NCBI GenBank assembly: GCA_021234155.1
Contig: JAJEKV010000056.1
Location: 8,044,575-8,108,574 of the forward strand
Length of the DNA stretch: 64,000 bases
Direction of reading: 5' to 3'
Origin: Isoetes taiwanensis
Lineage: Eukaryota > Streptophyta > Lycopodiopsida > Isoetales > Isoetaceae
The notes beneath the pieces are model-generated. The model was given only the letters and a program-made list of their open reading frames with translations, was not told the origin of the DNA and did not search any database. Below, one piece after another: positions 48,233-59,760 of this stretch. Each line of letters opens with the position of its first letter. Position 1 is the stretch's first letter. Both the position numbers and the translations under genes were made by a program.

Positions 48233-48626
48233 AAAATATGTTTTTTTTTTTAAGATTGTATTTGTTTTATTACGTAGAATAAGCTTTAAAATTTTGAAAT
48301 AAAAATGTTATTATGTCAATGGAAGTAGCTACGCAGCTCTAAATGTTCGCGGTCGCGATCCTTCTGAACATTTTTACGCTTTCTAATGGGCAGCTCTTAC
48401 TCAAAAAAGAGCTCGGCTTAGCATTACAAATGTCGATTTCGGATACACTGCTATTTTATGGGTGAAAATCATAAAAATAAACGGCAACTTCTACTCAATT
48501 GCAACCAATTACGACGTTTTATAGAGAGCCAACAACCTATTTCAATTAATGTTTACATATATATGAAAGAGAGATAATAGATAATAATTTGTACTTCATC
48601 AGCAGTACATATCATATAGCAAAGTT

Positions 48627-49098
48627 TCAGCCAATGCCCAATTCAATCTGAATAAGATCCCCCAGATTAAACTCCGCAATGTTACTTCGGCTAAACAGGT
48701 CAAACCAATCATCCAAGTCTCGGACAGAGTGAATAGTGTTGTTCACGAGCTTGATTGCCAAAGCTTCATGTTGCATTTTCTGCTTCTTATAAAGCCTTTT
48801 GAATAATGGTCTGAACGTGTTGTGCATCCAAACCTCCTCCTTTTTTGGCAGCACTCTTCAGTGCCTTTGCCCTGTAAATATGGCATTTCAGTAATATGAG
48901 GCAGTCCCCAAGCTCCGCCCTGCTGAGCTGATCTTCCTCATTGTTTACTCGTGACAACCCTTCCCCAAGGAGGAGCTTCCTGACTTGAGCACTGATCTCT
49001 TTCTTTTTATGCTGATTCATCTCGTTTTGCACCCCCAGCTGCAACTGATTGGCATGGGCTAAAATTGGTTCACTAATATGGGACTGCATTTCGCACAT
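48627..49098 (-). pseudogene. Unrecognised broken gene
   Basis: The minus frame starting MCEMQSHISEPILAHANQLQ at 49098 reads as a soluble, helical, Lys/Glu-rich protein (KKEISAQVRKLLLGEG, AELGDCLILLKCHIYRAKAL) and stops at 48787. The other frame takes over smoothly at that point (LYKKQKMQHEALAIKLVNNT, ending in LGDLIQIELGIG) and stops at 48627. One small indel near 48800 therefore splits a reading frame of about 155 codons. I recognise no family. It lies just downstream of the GRAS pseudogene on the same strand but resembles no part of a GRAS domain. It may be a transposon gene. Confidence 0.4.
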
Positions 49099-49354
49099 TG
49101 TATATCAATATCTGCACCTGGTTTCAACCATTTTGAGTGTCCTAAGATGAATCTAGGAGAACCAGATTTGCACAACCTCGCCTTAAGTAGCAGAACCTCT
49201 GGTTATGAGGGCACTGTTTTCAGTTCAGTGCCTTGGATTTTCATTTGATGTCCCAATTGGCACAATGCCTGCCAGCTGACCTACCTGCATGATTTCTAAA
49301 ATATTCCATCGTTTTAATAAAAGAAATGCAATATTCTAGAAATTAGCCATCATT

Positions 49355-50438
49355 TCAGAGGCATATGGACTCAGGCAAGTCCATGTATAATGAAATTGTG
49401 CTTCTTAATGAATTTATAATCAATACTTCTCCGACTCGAAGATTTAAATACCCTGCTTGGATATGGTCATACCCATCTTCAATTGCATGAACTTTAAGAT
49501 TGACACCCTTGGACACTGCATATTGAGTTAATCTGGTCCTTATTTCTTCCATCTTCATGGCATCTCCATGAGAAGGGCAATCTACCAAAGTTAAGACGCA
49601 TTTCAAATGGTCCATTAGGCCAATTACCAATGTCTCGAATAAGAGATGGCCATTGAAAGCCATATTCATGGCTGCCATCATGATCTACAACATGGATGTT
49701 GTTGGATCCCTCACAAGCTTTTAGAATAGCCTGATTAGCAAAGAGAAAGGATAATCTATAAAAGGAGAATACCTCAGTTGATACTTTTAAAACTCTTAAC
49801 TTTTCTTGCAATGAAGGATGAATGCACTTGACAGGATCAGGAGGAGAACCATAGATACGTGCAGCTAAGCCCTCCACAAAGGCATAAACAAGCTATTGTG
49901 TAGTATTTTCAGTTGGAGAAGTTTGTTGGATTAGGGTTTGAATGACAGGCATGGCCTCTGTTAGATGCCTTTTACATACCAGTCAAGCAGAATTCAACAA
50001 CATTTCTACAAGCTCAGGATTTGACAGCCTTAGTTTGCGTATTATATGCTCAGAGGCCCTGCCACTAGGACTACCATGGCTAAAAAAATTCTCATTAAAA
50101 GTACTAAATCTAGAAGGGTGAGCATATGATAACAAGTTATCAGAATTGACAAAAACACTCTCACCTGCCAATTCAAAGCCCAAAGGAGTATCAGGGCAAA
50201 CAAGCTCTTGAAGCTCCTGAAGTATCTTGTCAGAGGACTCTAATTCCTGTTGAGAAAATGTGTGAGGCGTATCATCTTCTTCCAGCAGTACGGATGCTAT
50301 ACGAGCCAATTTTTGGCCATCTTGATTTAGCACTAAGATTCGTTGCAACTGCAGAGCATTTGGAAAAGCTTTGGAGAGTAGGGATTGAAGCCAAGCTTGG
50401 CACACCAAAGACGCCAAGGGAAAGTTAACGTTTGCCAT
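49355..50438 (-). pseudogene. GRAS-family transcription regulator pseudogene
   Basis: GRAS proteins are plant nuclear regulators with LHRI, VHIID, LHRII, PFYRE and SAW regions. Here the start MANVNFPLASLVCQAWLQS (50438) leads to LHRI (PELVEMLLNSA, then LTEAMPVIQTLIQQTSPT and AFVEGLAARIYGSPP), then the VHIID motif as IHVVDHD followed by GFQWPSLIRDIG (about 49680-49640). The segment 50438 to about 49600 stays in a single frame but is cut by TGA (49983-49985) and TAG (about 49886). A frameshift near 49600 moves the reading to DCPSHGDAMKMEEIRTRL and VHAIEDGYDHIQAG, which ends at 49355. PFYRE and SAW regions are missing. The gene is dead and truncated at its 3' end. Confidence 0.85.
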
Positions 50439-53400
50439 GGTAGGAGGTCGTGCTTAATTTGAAATTGGCCTTGGTAATATGTCTTGTTGTTTCAAGTAGG
50501 TGCAAGGAAACACCCCACACATCTTCGACGTAAAAATTGCTGCTTCTTCTATTTTGACCTGAACTCCAAGGTGGTAGCATAAACCAAAGTAAATAATAGT
50601 TGGTTATTATCCATAGAGTCCACTTGAGAATTTAAAGTAGGTACAAGAGAAACAATATCACAATCATTTAGTAGATTCTTCTATTTTGACCAAAACCTCC
50701 AAGAACACCTGGTCTCATGCATTTTTAAATAAAAACTAAGGATTTGGATTTAGGTCATGGATAATCCATCTGGCTTTGGGAAAGGCTATCCACCTCGCTC
50801 GTATAAAGCTCATCTAGCTATAAGGCTTCTATTCATTGGTCCGTTTGTTCCAAGGCCATGGCACAACCGCTTGTGAGGATCATACAAGTTGGTCAATGAA
50901 TTATATTTAGCACGTGCATTATATATTGAATTATATTCAATATTAGTGGAAGACTCAACAACATCTAGTAGGCATCTAGTTGATGAAAGTGGTGACCGGC
51001 ATGACATGCAATTCTTAGTCATTTGCTGTGTCCTTTTTTTTGCCCTTTTGCATTTTCCATAACGGTCTCATTAGTTTGAGTTTGTATTTCGGCCACAAAC
51101 CGAAGGTGCTACTCAAAAAGGATTGCCCTCTAAATGGCGCAAATGCAGATTTGATTACTTTGTAAAATGATTTAGGTATTTGTTCTATTCTTTGAAGCCG
51201 ATCTCACTGCCAAACTAGCGAAACAGGAACCCTAATGCGATGGATAAAAACGTGAGGACATTTTGCAGACCCCGAAAGTAGAACTTGCAGCAAGGCAAGA
51301 CAAGATTTCTGACTGGTTCTTCAGGGATGGGTCTAGGCAGTAGAATGCAAGATTTGTGAGGGGGACATATATCCCACAGGAATGTGTTGCAGAGGAAGAC
51401 AAGGGAGAATTATAAAAGAAAAAGAAACGGCACACTGCACCATACTTACCTGGGCGGGGTCTATCGGTGATCAACAAGGCCGATGGCCTAGGATGGTTTG
51501 CGCCATTGCACCAGGGCGTGGATTGTCCTAGCATCTCCTCAAGGGGAGAGTGCACGTCATAATTTGTGGTAGTGGGGGCTCGCGTTCGCGCGGCCCCCTT
51601 CTATTTCATATCAACCAGTATTTTATATCCGTGTTATTAAAGCTTTTACCTGGTTTTACAGTGAAGCTGCTTTAGCTGTTGAATGATCTGAACTCAAATT
51701 TTAAAAGGTTAGTTCGTTACATTTTGAAATTTTGAAGTTTTCTTTGAGGTTGTGTTCATTATACCAAGCATCCAAAGTATGAAGGAGTTAAATTTAGAGA
51801 AGTCTTGTTAAACTTAAAGGCCTTCTGAAGATCGTATGTTCGCACTTGTTAATTCATGTCAATATCTTCCCCTTCTCAGTTGAACAGCCATGCGCATGTG
51901 TTGATTCATGTTAAAGATAGATGGTTATCTTTCCCTTCTCAGCTGAACAGCCTCTACAAGAATACTTACATTGTACTTCTTTGATATTATCTGCTTCATG
52001 GGTGATTGCGACAGTCTAATTCATGCAGTGATGCATTCTGCTATGAATTTTCATCATCCGGACATGAAAATTATGATTGTTTAGATCTTTGACAAAGAAA
52101 GCAGCATATTGTCCGTATTCGAAAAAGGTAGCAACAATAAGCATGCTCTTGCTTTAAAGTTTTAGAGGCAGAAAAGCCTACAAATGTTAGAGGTGAGAAT
52201 TAGTGATTGTAATGACTGGAAAATGTTATGGATGCTGTGATGACATGAGAAGTGTCTTGTGTAATGCAAATGTATGAGGCTATTTTAGTTGTTCGTTTGA
52301 ACTCTTTATTGGATGGTAAAAGAATACTGAAAACCCACGTTTGAAGTACAGCTGTTATGTTTGATGTAATTTTCAGGCAAATGGTCTATCAGGAACTCAT
52401 CCTATACTTTTAATCGTTGTGTGGAATGGTCATAAGATTCCACCTGATTGTTTAAAAGTGTTAGGATGACAAGCTGGGGGGAAAGAATGCACACTTGGCA
52501 TCTACATCAGCGAGGATCATATCCACCGTGCATATTAACATGCAGTTGCGGGGACTGTTCCTTGAGAGTTGGCATTAAAAGCGGGCAGTAATTTGTAAGA
52601 TAGAAAAGACAAAAGCATTCTGGGGATGAAGTTTCATGTTCTAACTAGCACCTAAGTCTATGAAGCACAAAGATGCCTCATATTCATACAGTTTTCCATC
52701 TACTAGTATGCCAGCAACAAATGCCAACGTCAGTTTGTGCTGGAGGTGCTGGAGAAATCAGTCTACAAGGAAACTGTCTGCAGAAGCCCTTTTATGCTCA
52801 TGCCAAACTGATTAGAAAAACAGGTCGCTTGTTGTAAGGAACCAAATATCTGATTTGAATGTGTAGCAGAAGAAGACAAGGGAGAATTTTAAAAGAAAAG
52901 GAGAGGGCACATTGTGCTATATTGATGCTTTGGATATAGAAAACAAGTCCATGATCATCAAAGGACATGCTAATTTGAATTCTACATAATTTTATTGAAG
53001 CTCAGAATGTGACGCCTGTGGTATGAGGAGCACAAATGGAAGAAGGAAGGTAAGTTCATATTTTTCTAATTTATAATTAGTGTGACTTTGCTGTAAAGCA
53101 TAACTTTAACCACATATTATTCGATTTCCTATGCTATTGGCTATGGAAGATGTAGTACCAGGATGCATACTCCTGCTTGTTCTCATCATGCTCGAAACGT
53201 TGCCACATTGCCCTTTCAAAAACAATCATTTACGTACTATATCTTATGAATACCGACTGCTGAATGTTACTGGCATAGTTTAAACAGGAGGGACTATGAA
53301 CATTAGCAAGGAAATGAGAAGACTACCATTGAAGATGCTAACAGCTTCAATTGAGAAAGTAGTGTTCAGACCTGCTACAATCATGAATACTTCTAGTTAG

Positions 53401-54947
53401 AGATCCTCCTTTATTTTCCATAGGATAGGAGAAAATTGATAGCAACATTGGAACAACTAATGTTTTTTTTTTTAATTATCTTATTGTTGTCCTTTTGTTG
53501 CTAACGACCTCTGTTACCCTCTGTCTCAGGCTGCAAGCTATCTTTATGGCGCATCAAACTGAAGCAACATTCGTCGGTTGCTTGTCAAGCCTGAGCATTC
53601 CATGCAACCTGCAATTAGACAGACATTATTTTCAAATATAGCAGCTGCAATGTGTTACAGAGACTATCTCTAGGCAATGTTAAGATGAGAAACAATTGTT
53701 GCAAACTGTTACATTTGTCTGTACCCAAAACCAATAAGGAGGAGTGCAGATAGCATGATCTAAAGTTATTCTACCATACGAACTCGTAATACATGGATCA
53801 ATTATGAGTCATGCTGCTGGAGATTGCAAAGTCCCAGATATAAGGTGAGCCAGCATTGAAAGGGAAAGAAAATTGCTCAAAGATAGCCATTCGATGGCAA
53901 GTGAACTCACTAGGTAAATCTGATGGCACGTGAACTCACTAGGTAATCTACAGACTGGCTTCGAAATGTCTTGTCGCCACATATTGGGGAAAACATTTTA
54001 CAACAGATCTGATTTCTTTCTTTTAGATACTCTTTCTGGGGGGATCACTTGTATAAAAGACACAGCTTAGAAACAATTGCACTGCTACTGCATTAAAGGT
54101 ATAGTTTTGCATTTCTATTGGATTTTTAATTAACCAATCTTTCAATAATTTGACATATTCATGGCTAATGCTAATGGTATAATCAGTGATCAATTGCAGG
54201 CATGATATTTCGAATGAATGACTGCAGTTGTACTGTTGTTCATATAATATGATGTCTACATTTGTAATTCTGTCTAATAAGATGTTCTAAGCTAGTTGAC
54301 ATGCTCAAAACTTACAGATGTTGCTGATCTGCGATGCTCTCTGCAAGGCTCTATATTCTGCGGGTAATGAAGCTGCCTTTTGTAGCATTTTGTCCCTCTG
54401 ATTTCATAGTCAATCACATACACATCGCTTGGTCTACATACACATCACTTGGTTTACCTTAGAGACTTATAGCATTCGCCATATTACACACGTTGTGTGT
54501 ATTTAAAATTTAGTAGCATATTATATTCATGTAAGTAGAACTAATAGAGACTTGCATATGCATTTTGGTGCAGTTGAATATGCCAGTTCAGTTAAGTCAA
54601 CTGAAAAGAGATGATTCAATATCAGAGGAATGCAAAATTTGATTAGAGTATTCAGAGCTATCAAATACTAACAACCAAGTTCGATTTGGTTATTTTATGC
54701 ACGTTATGTAGATATATCCTATGGACAAGTGCATGCACATTAATTTCTCGGTCTGCTCTTTCCTATGCAATTAGATAATGCATAGTTTGTATTTGCTGTA
54801 GATATGTCCTATGGACAAGTGCATGCACAATCGTCAATGGTCCAAATGTACAATGTATAGAGCATTTTAGTAAGCAAACAACCCAAATAGATAGTATAGG
54901 AGGTGGCCTTCAAATATTTCCAAAACTGTCTAATTAATAAGTTTTTA
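50439..54947. other. Long anonymous AT-rich stretch, 50.4-54.9 kb
   Basis: Apart from the possible exon at 51.5 kb I see no gene. Small internal duplications are present: a CTTCTCAG(T/C)TGAACAGCC phrase (about 51884 and 51935), GAACTCACTAGGTAA twice (about 53900 and 53930), and TCCTATGGACAAGTGCATGC twice (about 54717 and 54807). 51572-51597 can fold on GGGGGC..GGCCCCC arms. The sequence has the look of old intergenic or intronic DNA. Confidence 0.4.
51445..51555 (-). other. Possible first exon and splice donor upstream of the GRAS pseudogene
   Basis: On the minus strand a CAG/GTAAGT donor sits at 51450/51449, after an open segment starting ATG at 51555 (MHSPLEEMLGQ). An intron of about 1 kb from here to just upstream of the GRAS ATG would be unremarkable for a 5' UTR intron. 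I see no decisive acceptor; candidates lie at about 50452-50500. This is a weak inference. Confidence 0.25.
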
Positions 54948-55064
54948 GAGATATTTTGCATGTTTGAAATAATGAGTAGTCTAATCTTTACTATACATTT
55001 ATATCATGATGGTGGAGATATTTTGCATGTTTGAAATAATGAGTAGTCTAATCTTTACTATACA
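54948..55064. repeat. 67-bp tandem duplication
   Basis: 54948-54997 and 55015-55064 are near-identical (both contain TTTGCATGTTTGAAATAATG and GTAGTCTAATCTTTACTATA), offset by exactly 67 bp. The second copy runs directly into the hairpin at 55066. Confidence 0.9.
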
Positions 55065-55065
55065 A

Positions 55066-55112
55066 GAAATTTATCACGGCGGCCAACGCCGCCGCGAACA
55101 TTTCTTTTGTTC
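55066..55112 (+). repeat. GC-core hairpin, terminal-repeat-like (copy 2)
   Basis: Starts TACAAGAAATTTATCACGGC, then a short loop, then the inverted partner ending CATTTCTTTTG. It matches 9009-9054 on the opposite strand. It lies 35 bp left of the MULE, whose insertion may have separated it from the rest of its parent element. Confidence 0.5.
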
Positions 55113-55138
55113 GACCCAGTATAAAGCCATCCTGTGTA

Positions 55139-58100
55139 TAAAATATTGGAAAAATTATAAAAATACCCCAATATTTTGGAGTATTTATAAAAATGCCTCT
55201 AAATTGTTGTAATTTATAAAAATGCCCTTTTTCACTCACGTTTTGCAAAAAAGCAGCTATTTGGAACTAGTTTTCCATGCTATTTCCAACCCCTTCCATG
55301 AAGAGAAATCAAAATTGGGAACTAGAAACATACTTCGGTGGATTTAAACACTCAAAACGGATTTCTAATTTCATTTCCAAGAAGACTAGTTTTGAAGATT
55401 CTTTACGCCGGTTCAATTGCATGCATTCATTTGTAAGTTCTTGCCATTGTCTTTCCTTATGCTTGTTTTCGTGAAAGTGTTTTCGGTACTGCATAATTTA
55501 GTCACATCTTATGAAAATGGTTATTCTTGTCTACCAGATTAATGGGATGCATTCATCTGTAAGTACTTGTAATAAACTTCTGCGATTTTTGTTTGGTATT
55601 TGGGAATCAGTGGTTGGGACTATGATTTTGGTGTCGTATTGTATGGAAAAGGGTATATTTTGCGATGTTTGAGCAGCTTAATGGCGTTTAGTGGTCATGT
55701 TGCTATTTTGATGTGTTTTTATGATTCTTTGCCATCTTCGAATGGAAAAAGTATTTATGCTGTGCGGATTGAAGGGCATGCTCCTTTCTATTTTATGCTC
55801 CTTATTTTGCGGAGAGTGCAGGGCAGGGGCGCGCAGCGCAGGGCTTTGCAAATCGGATTGACAGGGCTTTGCAAAGCGGATTGACAGGGCAAATCGGATT
55901 TCCATATTTTTGTAGATAAGAAGAGCAAAGGATGCTCGGTTGCACAGACTTGTTGGCTTCTTTGTTTATTTCGTTTTCTTTGTCTTCTTTCTTTGTTTAT
56001 TTCGTTTTCTTTGTCTTCTTTCTTTGTTTTTGTTTTATTTCTTTAGCGGATCTGCCTCAGAGGCAGCGGATCTGCCTCAGCACCTGGAGCGGCAGCGGAT
56101 CTGCCTCAGGGCGTGGAAACCTGTCTCAGGGGTTTCTTATCCGGATTTGGAATTTCTTAGCAGAGCAGAGCAGCGGAGAGCGGAGCAGAAGCAGGGGCAG
56201 GGGCGACCTTAAGGCGGGAGAGTAGGAGGCGTATGCGAGATATGCATGGTCTGAATGGCAAGCCATTTTTTATGGAGACCTTAGGAAATGGCAAGCCATT
56301 TCTTCTGCAAAAAGATGCTGGCCGCTGATCTGGCATCGTACCCAGGATATGCTCCAGATCCACGGCTGGGATTTAACCTCACAAACCCAACCCATAATTT
56401 CTGCTGCAAAAAGTACTTTATATTTTAGTTTATGAAATTGGTTAAAGGCAAGCAATTTGAATAATTGGCATATGTTAAAAATGCCATTTCATCTTACGTT
56501 GAATTAAAGGTTGTTAGGTCTGATAAGTCTAGATACAGAGTTCAATGCAGGGAAGAAGGATGTGCATGGCATTTGTTTGTAAGCCCTCAGAATTGATAGA
56601 TGATTTACGAAGGAAAGTGGGTGTGATGTCGTGGTTTATAATGCAAAAGAGATAGCTATGAACATTCACTACAAGACGATAGCCAATTTTCATTGGAGAT
56701 CGTCGAAGAGCATACCGAAAGCTACCCGCATATTGCCAAAAAAATTTGGAAAGTAATCCACGAAGTAGAGCTATACTTGAAGAGAGTCAAGGTCATTTTT
56801 ATAGAATGTTTTTTGCCACTTCTTAATAGGTAAATGTCTTGGCCATTTGATATGTGCCATAGGTATTGATGCCATAGGTGGCCGCATTTGGCATAATTGA
56901 TAATGAGAATATGGGTAATTGGATGTGGTTTTTACAACATTTATGAGACAGCATACAAGTGCTTCCTAATCTTACTTTTGTATCCAATAGAGGCAAAGGG
57001 CTGCAAGAGGCGCTACCAGCTATTTTTCTTGGCTTTCCACCATATTGTATGAGGCACCTTGAAGCAAACGTAAAGAAAAAATGCAACAACGCTGAATTTT
57101 TGCATTTTCTTTGGGAGGCAGCAAGGGCCAATACCATTCTCGAATACGAAGAACAAATAGAGAATAGAGAAAGATTAATAGGGTGGCAACTGATTGGTTA
57201 CTGCCAACTCCGCCACCTAATAGTTGGGCTGCTGCATACTTTCCTGTTGAATGGTTTTGCCACCTTACATCAAATATAGCCGAATCTTTAACTTCGTTGC
57301 TACTTAATGCAAGAGAGAAACCCATTATTGCACTGCTTACGGATATGAGACATGCATTGATGGACAGATTTTATGAATGGGGCAATAAAGCTAAATAAGC
57401 ATGGGGTTTAGCAGGGCAAAGCACATTTCTTAAGCTAGTGCTCGAAGAAGAAGAGAAACAGATAAATGAACTGGTTAATCGTGCCAAAAAATACAGAATC
57501 TTGCCTTGTAATGGCATTGTTTTTGAGATCATTACACCAGATCATAGGCATATTGTTGATTAAGAAAACAAAATATGCAGTTATTGTGCTTGGCAGCATA
57601 GAGAAATTCCATGCGCTCATGCAATAGGAGCAATTCTATGGCTGAAGAGAAGACCACAGGAATTTGCGCACTCTGGATACTCACTAAGAGCATGGTGTGA
57701 TGCATATCAGGGTGCAACCTTTCCATTTGAAGATGTATTAGAGGAGGAGGAGACACATATGAAACCTCCTGCAACACTGCAACACGTAAATCACATGGAC
57801 TCCCTCCTCCCTTTCCCTCCCCAAAAAAAAAAAAAAAAAGAGAGAGAGAGAGCGCATTCGAACAAAAGATCACCTTAAAGAAATACGTTCATACAAATGT
57901 TCAAGATGTGGACAATATAGCTGCTATAACCGCAAGAGTTGTAGGAATTCTATTGTAGAATGAGGTATATTGCTAAAGGAAAGGAAGCTGTAGCTACTTT
58001 TTATTTGCTTTTGGCATTTTGGTTAAATGTATTCTTCCAGGTGCTTGAATGTAGAGGAAGTACACCATTTCAGTATATTATCAAATTTGTTTATCAAGAA

Positions 58101-58956
58101 GGTAGAGGAAGAACATTTCGTTATGTTATTAGATTCATTTGTCATTATGCTATCAGATTAATTTCTTCCCTGTACTTGAACGTAGAGGAAGAACATTATT
58201 TCATTATGTTATTAGATTTGTTTATCAAGGTAGAGGAACAACATTTCATTATGTTATCAGATTTATTTGTCATTATGCTATCAAATTTATTTGTCAGGCT
58301 GAATGTGAAACTTGCACAGTTGTAACTAGAAAAATTACGTTATCAAATTTCAATTTGCTGCATTAGACAGTGTATTCAAACATGGTTCTAAATACCCCAT
58401 GAAAGTGCCTTTCTCTAGTAATTTTACTGTTGTTCTATATTGAAAAGCTTGCTAATTGGACAAGAACGTGATCATCAGTGTCACTGATTGTGACTTTTAT
58501 TTTGGATCATATATGCCAAACAAAAGAATGCTCCCCAGTTGAAGCGCACAGCAAATGCGCTACCTCTTTTCTCATTTAAGCTCTAGATTCTATAGCAGTA
58601 TTAGCAGTCCATTGCGATGCCTTTGCAAACCAACGTTCTTTGATTTCTTTTGAGCCAATTTTTTTGAGGTCTTGAAGGCAAGCTATGGAAGTTTGCTTTG
58701 ATTTTGCTGTGAGGTCCCAAACTGGCTCAATTGGTGCACAACAGATGCGAACTAAATTGCTGCAAAGGAGTGGAAAAAATTTTGCTTGCATGATTGAATG
58801 CGGCACTCTGCTTTGCCACTATTTCGTTGCCCATTCTATTCTGGCATGTTGGACATTTTCAGAAGAAGGGCATTTTCATAATTCTCAACAATATAGAGGC
58901 AATTTTATATATACCCCAAAATATTGGGGTATTTTTATAATTTTCCCTAAAATATT
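55139..58956 (+). mobile_element. MULE (Mutator-like) DNA transposon with complete ends and 9-bp target duplication
   Basis: The element proper is 55148-58947 (3800 bp). The left end begins GGAAAAATTATAAAAATACC; the right end, read on -, begins GGGAAAATTATAAAAATACC, and inverted similarity continues for about 90 bp (to about 55235 and 58860). The same nine bases, TAAAATATT, flank both ends (55139-55147 and 58948-58956). Nine-base duplications and long inverted ends define the Mutator superfamily. Transposase remnants lie inside. The 5' part holds a tandem 32-bp CTTTGTTTATTTCG-type duplication (about 55965-56040) and repeated GCGGATCTGCCTCAG words (about 56047-56110), which may be regulatory or simply filler. 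Confidence 0.92.
56450..57960 (+). pseudogene. MULE transposase (MuDR-type), frameshifted
   Basis: The enzyme would cut and paste the element. Remnants in order: a MuDR N-terminal DNA-binding-like block (RYRVQCREEGCAWHLFVSP, about 56530-56590); the MULE catalytic domain, with LTFVSNRGKGLQEALPAIF, then YCMRHLEANVKKKC and LWEAARANTILEYEEQ (about 56960-57160), then in another frame NSWAAAYFPVEWFCHLTSN and IAESLTSLLLNAREKPI (about 57210-57330); a SWIM zinc finger (CSYCAWQHREIPCAHAIGAI, about 57575-57634); and a C-terminal CCHC-like knuckle (CSRCGQYSCYNRKSC, about 57901-57945). Frameshifts near 57200 and stops around 56600-56950 inactivate it. Domain order and the SWIM finger make the assignment firm. 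Confidence 0.9.
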
Positions 58957-59042
58957 TGGTGCACAAGTTATTAATTGTTGACAATACCTTCCTTTTGAAT
59001 GCTATTATTGCGACTATGGTAAGCAATGGATGTTTAAGAGAG

Positions 59043-59149
59043 GGATAACACCCTGGAATGAGGGTGTTATGCCCTATTATAACAAACGAGGGCTGGAGGC
59101 CCGAGTTTGTTATAGTAGGGCATACTACCCAAGTTCTAGGGTGTTATCC
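59043..59149. repeat. Nested hairpin structure, possible 107-bp MITE
   Basis: GGATAACACCCT (59043-59054) pairs both with AGGGTGTTAT (59061-59070) and with AGGGTGTTATCC (59138-59149). Between them, 59071-59087 and 59105-59121 form a second 17-bp hairpin (GCCCTATTATAACAAAC with one mismatch) whose loop again holds GGGC/GCCC. I see no clear target duplication. 59150-59590 shows no gene. Confidence 0.6.
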
Positions 59150-59596
59150 ACCTTAACAACATGGGCTCGAGAGTTTTATGGTGGTTTAATGGTTTTATAG
59201 TGGTTTAGCTAGGTGTTTATGGCCATTTGGCATAATAAACTATGCACTTTTTAATGTGTTACTAGTGGATAACACCACTACTAAGTCACCACATCAAGGA
59301 AATTGAACTCAATGAGCATTTCTTTTCTAAACTGAACCTCCGGTGCTTTGCAATGCTAGATATTATTTGTAAGACAATTGTATATATGGTTATAGTTACG
59401 TACAATTAAGTACGTAGAATTATCTCTGACTTATGTACACTCACTGATTTGAATTGTATCTGTTCAGAACAATGCAAAATATATCCTTAGACATTACCTT
59501 ATATAGTCATGACCACCGCGAATGTTTTTCTTTCCCAATCTTCTTGTCCTCGCTTGCTTATAGGTCAAAATTCTTCTTGGATCATGTATTAGTTTG

Positions 59597-59760
59597 AGAA
59601 CATGTGGGATTTGAACCTGCATTATTGCCTTATGGCCTCGTGTCCATAGAATACATGGACGCTGTAACCATTGGGTAAAGCAAAAGCCTTTATATTTGGG
59701 ATATTGCCTTGTGTCCCCATGCTCATAGGATACATAGATGCTATAACATTTGGGTAAAGC
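59597..59760 (-). repeat. tRNA-like tandem pair (tRNA pseudogene or SINE head)
   Basis: On the minus strand, GCTTTACCCAATGGTTACAG starts a segment with a 5-bp stem TCCAT/ATGGA closing a 7-base loop and a B-box-like GGTTCAAATCCC (about 59605-59616). A diverged copy of its first half (GCTTTACCCAAATGTTATAG) lies just upstream (about 59700-59759). The acceptor stem does not pair, so this is not a working tRNA. A tRNA-derived SINE head is the likeliest reading. Confidence 0.35.

Noticed and set aside
48627-50438. One GRAS gene spanning the whole minus-strand region
   Set aside because: The 48.6-49.1 kb protein has none of the PFYRE or SAW features expected at the C-terminus, so I keep it separate.
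59597-59682. Functional tRNA gene
   Set aside because: The B-box-like word is good but the acceptor arm does not pair and the variable region is too long.
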